From NCBI RefSeq assembly GCF_014237455.1, contig NZ_JABZFL010000002.1:1-64000 (forward strand): a stretch of 64,000 nucleotides of DNA, given 5' to 3'. Position 1 is the stretch's first letter, and each line of letters begins with the position of its first letter. Below are positions 30,476-40,300 of this stretch, piece after piece. This DNA is from Desulfobacula sp. GTDB lineage: Bacteria; Desulfobacterota; Desulfobacteria; Desulfobacterales; Desulfobacteraceae. Made by a program: the position numbers and the translations under genes. The notes beneath the pieces are model-generated. The model ran no database searches, was not told where the DNA came from, and saw only the letters and a list, made by a program, of their open reading frames with translations.

Positions 30476-33364
30476 TCATAAATTAACTGGGACTCTGACC
30501 TGATTGCCAGACTTGTTTTTAAACACCAGGAACTGATTTTCTTTTCCATACAGATATAAATCGCGGGTGACTTTTACATCCTGTTTGCAATACTCAATTA
30601 TCTTATCAATCCTGCCCTGCTCCCACCATTTGAGAGCCATCAGGCCGTCGGCACTCTTGCCGCACCCAAGAGTCTGTGATGCTAAATGGTCAAGAGAAAG
30701 CCGATACCCTAATCTTTCATGAACTTTTATCAGGATGTCCAGGGTGGGAAGCGAAAAAAAATCAAAGTCTGACAAGCCGGATAATACTTTATAGTCAAAC
30801 TGAATAATATTAAAACCAATTACCAGGTCTAATTTTTGAAGGTCTTGACAAAGTGATTCCATATCTTTCTGGAGATATTCCTGGTACGTATCGGTTTTTG
30901 AATCATAGAGTATGGCACAGCTGACCCCCATTTTTTCAGCCTTGTTCCACCCGCCAACCTCTTTGGCAGATCTTCTGGTTTCTATATCAAGGACCCCATA
31001 TCGCAAATTATCTTTATGGATTGTTTTTGAATCAAACTCTGATGTTTCTTCAGACATGGATTCAACATCTGGTTCATTGATTTTATAAACCGTTTCTTTT
31101 TCTTTACCGGATAAAATCATCTCAAGAATCTTTAAAGATGACAGCTTATCAATGGGCCGGTTTCCAGACCCGCATTTGGGAGAATGCACACAGGCCGGGC
31201 ACCCTGTTTCACAATCACACGATTGGATGGCGTCAAAGGTTTTTTCAAGAAACTCTTGCGAGTGTTCAAATGCCTGCTTGGAAAATCCAAGGCCACCTGG
31301 AACACCGTCATATATAAACACGGCCGCTTTCTCTGTCTGGGAATGAAAGGGGGTGGAGATTCCCCCCAGATCATTTCTATCCGTCATCACGAGCAAGGGC
31401 ATAATCCCTATGGCGGCATGCTCCAATGCATGAATCCCGCCCATAAAATGCATCCGGTCAGACTCAATTTTATCCCTGACATAATCGGGGATTTCGATCC
31501 AGAGGCCCTGGGTCTCAAACTCAAGTTTTGGCAAATCCAATGGTACGATACCTATGGATTTCTGATTAGACACAAGCCGTCTGTCATACCCTGTTACCTG
31601 TTCGGTAATTCTTAATTCTCCAAACCCGACCCTTGTGCCTTTGACCCTGCACGAATCAATCTGTTTAATAATCTTTGTAGATTTTGAAGAGCGTGCCTTT
31701 GTAAAATAATGCACATCTTTTCTCTTTGCTTCAACACTCCCCTTTTCATGGTCAAACCGGGAGATGATATAAGATTCTCCCCTGTGCAGGTAGACGGCGC
31801 CTTCATGGGTTTCAAAATAGGATCTGTGCTTATCAATCTCGCCAAGAATTTGTTTGGTCTTCTCAAGGAAAATGGGAAGACTTTTTCCGGTTCCTCTCAA
31901 ATTGACATTCCTGTGGGGTGATTTCCTCGCTGCATACCACATGTCTCCCTGGCGGCTTCTTAAAAGTCTGCCGGAATACTCCAATTTTGATATGGCTTTT
32001 TGAATCGTCTTATCATTTAAGAACGGTTCAAACCGATCCAGGCTCAACTCTGCTGCTGCACACTCCAGGTGCTGTTTTAAGATGACCCTGTTCCGGGGAT
32101 TGATAATTGCCTTTTCAGGCGGCATATTAAAAAAAACATCCGGGTGATTGATAAAATATTGATCCAGCGCATCTTCATGAGCTATGAGTATCAATGCCGA
32201 ATCCTTGCCATCCCTGCCGACACGGCCGGCTCTCTGCCAGGTTGACATGATGGTCCCGGGATATCCTACCAATATACACAGGTCGAGATTTCCGATATCA
32301 ATCCCTAATTCCAGGGCACTGGTGGACACCACAGCTAAAAGCTCTCCTGTGGCAAGTTTTTTTTCAACGGATCGTCTTTCCTCTGGTAAGAACCCTGCCC
32401 GATAGGCACTGATCCTGTCTGAAAAAGAGGCGGCTCTCCGGGATGCCCAGATCGCAATCAGTTCTGTAATTTTTCTGGATTTTGTATAACAAATCGTCCT
32501 CAAATTCCTGTGAACAGCCGAATGAATCAGGGCAATCGCTGTCTTTGCAGCCCCTTCAAGTCCTCTCATTAAAATAACATCTTTTTTCCCTACAGGAGAG
32601 CTTGAGTCATCCACGACACGGACATCAAGACCCGTTAACTTTTGGGCCAGAGATGCCGGATTTGCAATGGTGGCTGAACAGAAAATAAACACGGGACTTG
32701 CCCCGTAAAGACGGTAGATCCTTTGAAGTCTTCTGAACACCCATGCCATGTTGGAGCCCATGACACCCCGATAGGTATGGACTTCATCAATGACAATATA
32801 TTTTAAATTTTTGAAAAAATCCTCCCACAAATGGTGGTGGGCCAGCAGGGCTAAATGAAGCATTTCCGGATTTGACAGCAGAATATGAGGCAATGCCTTT
32901 CTGATTTTTGATTTTTGATAGGAGGAGATGTCCCCGTCATATACGGCAGCCTTTAATTTCGGAGCGGCTGTATTTTCTATCCCTACAGCGGTCAGCAAGT
33001 GTTGAACCGTATCCAGCTGATCCCTCGCCAGCGCTTTTAAAGGAAACAGATAAAGGGCATGGGATTGTGGATTTTCAATAAGCTTGTCTATCACGGGGAG
33101 GTTATATATAAGACTTTTACCGCTGGCCGTAGGTGTCGCAATAACAGTGTGAATGCCATTACGAATCATCTCTATGGCTTTTTTCTGATGCCTGTAAAGC
33201 CGTTTAATACCTAAAAATTTCAGTATGAATGACAGATTGTTTTTCAGTTCAGGATCGGCAGAAGCAAAAATTGCCTCTCTGGGCGGAAGGGTTCTGTGGC
33301 AGACAATATCCCCTGCAAACCCTTTATAATTTTTCAGGGATTGAATATATTCATCCAGACTCAC
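30476..33364 (-). CDS. MrfA-like DEAD/DEAH helicase (DUF1998 zinc domain) fused to C-terminal DEDD exonuclease domain
   Basis: PTASGKSL, DEVHTYRG, RAGRVGRDG, CDCETGCPACVHSPKCGSGN; then VLDIETRRS, IGFNIIQFDYK, YCKQDVKVT. Confidence 0.9.
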   Translation of the reverse strand: MSLDEYIQSLKNYKGFAGDIVCHRTLPPREAIFASADPELKNNLSFILKFLGIKRLYRHQKKAIEMIRNGIHTVIATPTASGKSLIYNLPVIDKLIENPQSHALYLFPLKALARDQLDTVQHLLTAVGIENTAAPKLKAAVYDGDISSYQKSKIRKALPHILLSNPEMLHLALLAHHHLWEDFFKNLKYIVIDEVHTYRGVMGSNMAWVFRRLQRIYRLYGASPVFIFCSATIANPASLAQKLTGLDVRVVDDSSSPVGKKDVILMRGLEGAAKTAIALIHSAVHRNLRTICYTKSRKITELIAIWASRRAASFSDRISAYRAGFLPEERRSVEKKLATGELLAVVSTSALELGIDIGNLDLCILVGYPGTIMSTWQRAGRVGRDGKDSALILIAHEDALDQYFINHPDVFFNMPPEKAIINPRNRVILKQHLECAAAELSLDRFEPFLNDKTIQKAISKLEYSGRLLRSRQGDMWYAARKSPHRNVNLRGTGKSLPIFLEKTKQILGEIDKHRSYFETHEGAVYLHRGESYIISRFDHEKGSVEAKRKDVHYFTKARSSKSTKIIKQIDSCRVKGTRVGFGELRITEQVTGYDRRLVSNQKSIGIVPLDLPKLEFETQGLWIEIPDYVRDKIESDRMHFMGGIHALEHAAIGIMPLLVMTDRNDLGGISTPFHSQTEKAAVFIYDGVPGGLGFSKQAFEHSQEFLEKTFDAIQSCDCETGCPACVHSPKCGSGNRPIDKLSSLKILEMILSGKEKETVYKINEPDVESMSEETSEFDSKTIHKDNLRYGVLDIETRRSAKEVGGWNKAEKMGVSCAILYDSKTDTYQEYLQKDMESLCQDLQKLDLVIGFNIIQFDYKVLSGLSDFDFFSLPTLDILIKVHERLGYRLSLDHLASQTLGCGKSADGLMALKWWEQGRIDKIIEYCKQDVKVTRDLYLYGKENQFLVFKNKSGNQVRVPVNL

Positions 33365-34272
33365 AAAATGCTCTTCCCTAATGCGGAGAGCGTCAATTCC
33401 ACTGCCAGTTCTGCTGTTTTATTGGCAACATCCAGGATCGGATTAATCTCAACCAGATCCATTGAGGTGATTTTACCCGAATCTGCAAGAATCTCCATTA
33501 AAAGATGGGCTTCCCGGTAAGAAATCCCTCCGGGAACCGGTGTTCCCACTCCAGGTGCTTCAACAGGATCAAGCGCATCCATGTCTACAGTCAAATGGAT
33601 TCTTTTTAAATGAACAAACTTCATCAGGGCTTTGTTGGCAACAGAACTGATACCCTGCTCATCAATATCCCGCATGGTAAATACGGTAACACCTGATTTT
33701 TTAAACCTTTCTTTCTCACTTGCATCCAGATCTCTTTGACCGATCATCACCACATTGTCAGGATGAATTTTTGCGCCGGGCCGGCCCACATTGACCAGAG
33801 AGGCGTGGCCTTCCCCGATAAGCGCAGCCAGCGGCATCCCATGGATATTTCCGGAAGGAGAGGTCTTCGGTGTATTGAAATCCCCGTGGGCATCAATCCA
33901 GATAAGCCCTGTGGGCTCATCGTTTGTGACAGCAGCAACCGTTCCCACTGCAATGGAGTGATCTCCGCCGATAAATAAGGGAAAGTGTCCTTTTTTAACA
34001 ACCGCTTTACCCACTTTATATATGGACTCACAGATCAGGGTAATTTCTTTTAAATATTTATCTTCATCAATACCCTCGTCATCCTTGCCGATACTGGCAT
34101 CGAAATCCCGGATGGGAATACGGATATCCCCTGTATCAACGACTTCGTGTCCCAAAGACCTGAGCCTTGGAATCAATCCTGTATACCTGACGGCCGCAGG
34201 TCCCATGTCAACCCCGCGAAGCAGCTGTCCGAAATCCATAGGAACCCCGATAATACTGATTTTTTTTGCCAT
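33361..34272 (-). CDS. rocF: Arginase
   Basis: GGDHSIAVG, WIDAHGDFN, VDMDALDP, PGVGTPVPGG. Confidence 0.93.
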   Translation of the reverse strand: MAKKISIIGVPMDFGQLLRGVDMGPAAVRYTGLIPRLRSLGHEVVDTGDIRIPIRDFDASIGKDDEGIDEDKYLKEITLICESIYKVGKAVVKKGHFPLFIGGDHSIAVGTVAAVTNDEPTGLIWIDAHGDFNTPKTSPSGNIHGMPLAALIGEGHASLVNVGRPGAKIHPDNVVMIGQRDLDASEKERFKKSGVTVFTMRDIDEQGISSVANKALMKFVHLKRIHLTVDMDALDPVEAPGVGTPVPGGISYREAHLLMEILADSGKITSMDLVEINPILDVANKTAELAVELTLSALGKSIL

Positions 34273-34327
34273 TGAAATTACTCCTTAAAGATTATTTCCC
34301 GGCTTGACAGCTCATATAGCATAGAGT

Positions 34328-35068
34328 ATGAAAACTATTCAACAAAAAGATAAACCTTCACACGTTTTCAGGAGCGCCTCATACATGACACAAAAGTACG
34401 AAATCAAAACAAAACAAACCATTGATACCATTAATCATTTGCTGGATAACGGGATAAAAAAAATCAGTGTAATTATCCGTCATTCCGAAAGATTATTCAC
34501 ACAAGAGCCAAAGCTGGAACCCTTCATGGGATTAACAGATGCCGGTAAGGAGTTTGCCGTTGATTTTGGCACCACCATTCGATCAAGACCCTTGCCAAAA
34601 TTATCTTCCAGTTTTCTGGGAAGATGTATTGAAACTGCTTTTCTGATTGATAAAGGGTACACCAATAAAAACAACCGGGCCATCGATCATAATTGCACAT
34701 ATGATATGCTGGCACCTTTTTATGCAAAGGATACCCAGAAAATCATTCACCATATTAAAAAGGACGGAAATAAAAATTTTTTACGGAACTGGTTTGATAA
34801 CCGTATTGATGAAAATATTATGGAAAACCCGGAAAGGACATCAGACCTTTTAACTGAATTTATGATTGAACAAATAAAAAATCTCACAGAAAACCAGATT
34901 GCCATCTGTGTCTCCCATGACTGGAATATTTTCCCTTTAAAAGAATTTAAACTGGGGCTTAAACATGAAACGGCAGGGGATGTGGGTTACCTTGACGGGA
35001 TTATTTTTTTTGAAAAAAAAAATCAATACTATATTACAAGCTACCAGGCAAGCCCGGTAGTATTGTAA
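34328..35068 (+). CDS. Histidine phosphatase family protein
   Basis: IIRHSERL...GLTDAGK, late CVSHD motif. Confidence 0.7.
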   Translation: MKTIQQKDKPSHVFRSASYMTQKYEIKTKQTIDTINHLLDNGIKKISVIIRHSERLFTQEPKLEPFMGLTDAGKEFAVDFGTTIRSRPLPKLSSSFLGRCIETAFLIDKGYTNKNNRAIDHNCTYDMLAPFYAKDTQKIIHHIKKDGNKNFLRNWFDNRIDENIMENPERTSDLLTEFMIEQIKNLTENQIAICVSHDWNIFPLKEFKLGLKHETAGDVGYLDGIIFFEKKNQYYITSYQASPVVL

Positions 35069-35135
35069 TAAATGAAATATAGGGAGGACCTGAAGAAAAC
35101 ATCTTAATCAGATCATCCCTTTGACTGGATAAAAC

Positions 35136-36068
35136 TCAAACGACCGGTCTTGGCAGTACTTTTGCCCGTTCGGCAATTTCAGGAACCTTGTGTTCCCATT
35201 CAATAGCCATCATGTGGACACCTGCCACCCCTTCCATTTCCTTGAATTCTTCGACCTGTTCCAAAGCAAAACGTATGCCTTCTTCTGCCTGGTCTCTTTT
35301 ATCCACGCTTTTAAGACGCTTGATCAGGGAATCCGGGATGTCCATGCCGGGGACAAATCTTGACATGAAATTTGCCATGCCTGCATTTTTCATGGGGGTT
35401 ACCCCTGCCAGGATATAGCATTTTTCATGGAGCCCCATGTCCACGACTTTCTTCATGAAATCCCTGAACTTGTCCATGTTGAAGATACACTGGGTCTGGA
35501 TAAAATCAGCTCCGGCCTCTAGTTTATTGGCAAGCCTGTACACCCTGTACTCATAAGGATCGGCAAAGGGGTTGCAGGCAGCGCCGATAAACATTTTAGG
35601 CGGGACATCAATATCTTCATCATTCATGAATTTTCCTTCATCCCGCATTTTCTTTACCAGTGCAATGAGCTGCATGGAATCAATATCATGAACATTTTTT
35701 GCCTGGGGGTGGTTGCCGAATGTCTGATGATCACCGGAAAGACAGAGCATATTTCTAATACCCAGTGCGTGGGCGCCCAGTATGTCGCTCATAATGGCCA
35801 GACGGTTTCGATCCCTGCAGACCATCTGAAAATTGGGCTCAAGCCCTTCATCAACCATTAGCTTTGATGCGGCAAGAGAAGACATTCTCACAACGGCAGT
35901 CTGGTTATCGGTTATATTGACGGCATCCACATTGCCTTTCAGATATTGAAATTTTTCTGTAAGATGCTCCACATTGGCACCCTTTGGTGGACCGCATTCT
36001 CCTGTAAATGCGAAATGCCCGGCTTTCAGAACCTTTTCAAGATTACTTCCTGATTTAAGCTCACTCAT
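35136..36068 (-). CDS. metF: Methylenetetrahydrofolate reductase MetF-like
   Basis: FTGECGPPKGANVEHL; ADFIQTQCIFNMDKF; GVTPMKNAG. Confidence 0.85.
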   Translation of the reverse strand: MSELKSGSNLEKVLKAGHFAFTGECGPPKGANVEHLTEKFQYLKGNVDAVNITDNQTAVVRMSSLAASKLMVDEGLEPNFQMVCRDRNRLAIMSDILGAHALGIRNMLCLSGDHQTFGNHPQAKNVHDIDSMQLIALVKKMRDEGKFMNDEDIDVPPKMFIGAACNPFADPYEYRVYRLANKLEAGADFIQTQCIFNMDKFRDFMKKVVDMGLHEKCYILAGVTPMKNAGMANFMSRFVPGMDIPDSLIKRLKSVDKRDQAEEGIRFALEQVEEFKEMEGVAGVHMMAIEWEHKVPEIAERAKVLPRPVV

Positions 36069-36089
36069 TTTGGTTCTCTCCTTTGTGTT

Positions 36090-36767
36090 TTAAATATTTC
36101 CCTGAACCAGTTCTTCCCTGATGCTTCTTCTCGGACCGCCATCCCTTGCCGTTCTCCAGTCTTTAATGCCTTTTACACCGATGAGATCTTCCAGTTGTCC
36201 TGCATCCATTTTCTTTCTGACAATGGAATCCCAGATACATTCAGTATCCTTGTTGATTTCGCAAACGCCATTGGATGAACCGCCGCAGGGGCCATTTAAA
36301 AGACTTTTTGCACATCTGGCAACAGGGCACAGGCCGCCGAAATTATGGATGGCACAGGTACCACAGCCTGCACACCTTTCTTCCCAGACTCCGTGCTGGG
36401 TGGCACCACCAAAAAAGGTGGTGTTAACACCCGGATAAAAAGTCTGGTCTTTGTACATTTCAGATAAAAACTGAGGCCCGACGCCGCAGGCAAGGGAAAT
36501 TACTGCATCATAGTCATCTACTATATCACTGATCCCTGCCACATATTCGGTGTCGCACTGCCTTTCCAAAACATGAATATCAATATCAATGTCGTTTCCT
36601 TCTTTCTTCCTGGCAATTTTCATTGAAGATGCCAGTATTTCAACTTCCTTTAACCCGCCGACATTGCAGACAGTCACGCACCCTTTGCATCCGGCGATGA
36701 GAATCTTTTTATTATCTTTAACCATCGCTAATATCTCTTGAAGAGACTTCCGATCTGCTACTATCAT
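36090..36767 (-). CDS. metV: Methylenetetrahydrofolate reductase C-terminal/MetV-like Fe-S/zinc protein
   Basis: GCKGCVTVCNVGG; CAGCGTCAIHNFGGLCPVARCAKSLLNGPCGG. Confidence 0.85.
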   Translation of the reverse strand: MIVADRKSLQEILAMVKDNKKILIAGCKGCVTVCNVGGLKEVEILASSMKIARKKEGNDIDIDIHVLERQCDTEYVAGISDIVDDYDAVISLACGVGPQFLSEMYKDQTFYPGVNTTFFGGATQHGVWEERCAGCGTCAIHNFGGLCPVARCAKSLLNGPCGGSSNGVCEINKDTECIWDSIVRKKMDAGQLEDLIGVKGIKDWRTARDGGPRRSIREELVQGNI

Positions 36768-36806
36768 GATTCACCTCTATCTTTTTTAAGTTCTTTGACT
36801 TTGATT

Positions 36807-37235
36807 TCACGCCGCATGAGTGCTCTTAACCGGAGTGGGTCCCAACTCCCTGATTTTGTCCACCACCTCAATGGCAATCTCGGCAAACCGTGCCCCCTGT
36901 GCTGAAGAAAGATTATACATCTCCACCCTTTCAGGCTCAATACCCAGTTCTGTCAGGGTTTTTTTCACGTACTCAACCTTTCTTCTGGCCTTAAGATTAC
37001 CTTCTATGTAATGACACTCGCCTTCAAGGCATCCGGCCACGTATACACCGTCCGCTCCATCTTCAATGGCATTGAGCAAATGAAGGATATCCACCCTTCC
37101 CGTGCATGGCACTTGAATAACTTTTATGTCAGCAGGATAGGATAGTCTCATGGAACCTGCCAGGTCCCCGGCTGCATAAGCTCAGTATTGACAGCAAAAT
37201 GCGATGATTCTGGGTTCAAATTCTTGGGTCATCAT
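36807..37235 (-). CDS. mvhD: Hydrogenase iron-sulfur subunit MvhD-like selenoprotein (in-frame UGA = Sec18)
   Basis: Reading through TGA at 37182-37184 gives MMTQEFEPRIIAFCCQYUAYAAGDLAGSMRLSYPADIKVIQVPCTGRVD; GGAGG SD before ATG; hairpin with bulged U downstream. Confidence 0.88.
37152..37167 (-). promoter_or_regulatory. Candidate bacterial SECIS stem-loop of mvhD
   Basis: GGACCT-GGC-AGG-U-UCC hairpin 14 nt after UGA with bulged U. Confidence 0.6.
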
Positions 37236-37249
37236 TAACCTCCGTTGCT

Positions 37250-37311
37250 GGGGTCAGGCTTGCATTGTTGCGTTATTGGGTTCAATAATGCAACAATGCA
37301 AGCCTGACCCC
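37250..37311. repeat. 62-bp near-perfect palindrome GGGGTCAGGCTTGCATTGTTGC...GCAACAATGCAAGCCTGACCCC (REP/RAYT-like element)
   Basis: 22-bp perfect arms, then one G-T position and 6 further bp; 4-nt loop. Confidence 0.85.
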
Positions 37312-37324
37312 GTCTATTTATGGT

Positions 37325-40300
37325 TTATGCCTCTTCAAAAAGTGCATCCGTCTTTGCCATAATCTGCTGATCTGTAAAATGATTCAGTTTGATTGCCTTA
37401 CCCGGACATTCCGCCACACAGGCGCCGCATCCATGACACTCGGATGCATCAATCTGAGCATACCCATCTGCATGGATATAGGGAATTCCATAAGGACAGG
37501 TTCGAACACAGGTCAAACAAACCGCACATTTTTCAGGCGTGACCTCTGCCACAACACCGCCGACCATCAAGGAATCCCTGGAGAGAATTGTCATGGCCCT
37601 GGCAACAGACGCTCTTGCCTGTGCAATACTCTCTTCAATGGGTTTGGGATAATGGGCCAGACCCGCTACAAACAAGCCGTCTGATGCAAAATCCACCGGC
37701 CGGAGCTTTGCATGGGCTTCCACAAGGAAGCCTTCATCGTTTGTCGGCACTTTGAATTTTTCAAACAGTTTCTTATTATCGCCCGGAACAACCCCGGATG
37801 CCAGTATGACCATGTCAGGACGAATGGTTACCGCCATCTGTAGAACGTGATCAATAACGGATAACTCAAGCTCCTTGTTGGAATTTTCTCTCAAATTCGG
37901 CATTTTTTCCAGATCATACCGGATAAAAAGAACACCTATATCCCGCGCCTTCTGGTAGAGGTCTTCTCTGAAACCATATGATCTGATATCCCGGTAAACC
38001 ACATAGACTCTCTTTTTATTGTCCATCATTTTAACCGCAATGGCACTTTTCAGGCTGTGGGTACAGCAGACCTTGCTGCAGTAAGGATTTTCATTATTTC
38101 TGGATCCAACGCACTGAATAAAGACAATGGCCTTTGCTTTTTCAATTCGTTCATCACCTTCCCGCAGAGCCGCATCCATATCCAGATGGGTCAATATATC
38201 CGGATGGTCGCCGTAGAGGTACTCTTGAGGCTTGTATTCCTTTCCCCCAGTAGCAAGAATGACAGCCCCGTGTTCAACAATTGTCTGTTGTCTGTTCCCA
38301 TTGGTTCCATTGCTTTTTATGGTGGTAACAAAATTCCCCATAGAGCCAGTAAAAGAATCCACTTCGGAATCAAAGTACAGATTTATGGACTTGCTGACAT
38401 TGGTTTTATCAATAAGATCCTCAAGGTAATTCTGTATTTTTTCTCCCTGCCAGGTGGTATTCAGACTCCTGGCAATTCCGCCAAGCTGCGCAGTATTTTC
38501 AACCAGGTGAACATCAATGCCCTGGCTGGCTGCGACAAGAGCCGCTTCCATGCCAGCCACACCGCCGCCCACCACAAGAACAGATTTTTTAATATCCAGA
38601 CTGACCTGGTGCAAAGGCTCCACAAAAGCAGCTTTTGCCACAGCCATTCGAACCAGATCCTTTGCTTTTTGTGTCGCTTTTTCCGGCTCTTTCATATGGA
38701 CCCAGGTATTTTGATCCCTGATATTGGCCATCTCAAACAGATATTTGTTCAGACCCGCATCCCTTATTGTCTCCTGAAACAGGGGTTCATGGGTTCTGGG
38801 TGAACAGGATGCCACCACCACCCGATTGAGCTTCTGCTCTTTGATCACCTCTTTCATATGATCCTGGGCATCCTGGGAACAGGTAAACAGATTGTCCTCT
38901 ACATGGACGACCCAGGGAAGCGTTGCCGCATAGTCCCTGACTGCAGGCACATCAGCAATTCCACCGATGTTGATGCCACAATTACAGACAAATACACCGA
39001 TACGGGGATTTTGACCTGAAAAATCGTTCTCAGGTGGCAGCTCTTTTGTTTTCGTCTCGCTCCATCTGCCGTCCTTCAATGCCATGGATGCTGTTGCGGC
39101 TGCGGCTGATGCCTCCATGACAGAGGCGGGAATATCCTTGGGTTCCTGAAAGGTTCCACAGACATAGACACCTTTTTTACTGGTACAGACCGGAGACAGA
39201 TTATCGGTCCGGGCAAAGCCGTGATTATTGAGTTCTATGCCCATTTTGTCTGCAAGTCCCTGAGCATCTTTGTTCGGTGCCAATCCTATGGAAAGAACGA
39301 CCATATCAAAAATTTCTTCAACGGTCTTTCCTGCCTCGCTGGAGTAAACAATTCTGTATTTATCACCGGGTTCTGGAAAAACAGAATGAATTCTGGACCT
39401 GACGAACCGAACCCCGCTGTCATCCTGGGCCCGGATATTGTATTTGTCAAATTCTTTTCCATGGGTTCTCATGTCCATAAAAAAGATGGCGGCATCCAAT
39501 CCCTTGTCACTGTGTTCCTTTGCGATGACAGCCTGTTTGTTGGCATACATGCAGCAGACACCGGAGCAATAAGAATGATCCCCCGTGTTGATATCCCTTG
39601 AACCCACACACTGGAGCCAGGCAATCTTTTTGGGTTCCACATGATCGGAAGGCCTCACAAGGTGACCGGCATAAGGACCGGATGCTGACAGGATTCTTTC
39701 AAATTCCACACTGGTCATAATATTGGGGCTGTGTCCGTAGCAGTATGAAACCATCTGGGTGGGTTCAAAAGGTGCAAACCCCGGGGAAAGAATAATGGCA
39801 CCCACGTCAATAGTATGCCTCATATCTGTCATGGAATGATCCACAGCCTTTGCAAGACAGGCGTCCACACACTGCATACACTCGGAGCAGTATCCACAGT
39901 TCAGGCATCTTGCCGCTTCTTTTTGGCCCTCTTCCTCGCCATATCCAAGTTCCACCTCATTAAAATTACCATCCCGTTTTGCCACCGAAAGCTCCGGCAT
40001 CTTATACCGGCTTTCCTTGGCCATGTCTTCGGTTATCGGACGGAATTCAGGATTTTCAACCACCGGAAGCTGTCTGCCTTTTTCCATATCCAAACCTTTA
40101 AAATATTTAACTATGGATTCAGCCGCTTCCATTCCGGCTGCAATGGCACCAATGGCAACGCCCGGACCTGTCTGGACATCACCACCTGCAAACACCCCTT
40201 CTTTGTCCGTGGCAAAGGTGACGGGATTAACCTCTGTTGTGTTCCATTTGCTAATCTTCAAACCGGCAAGATCTTCTAACGCAGAAAGATCCGGGCGCTG

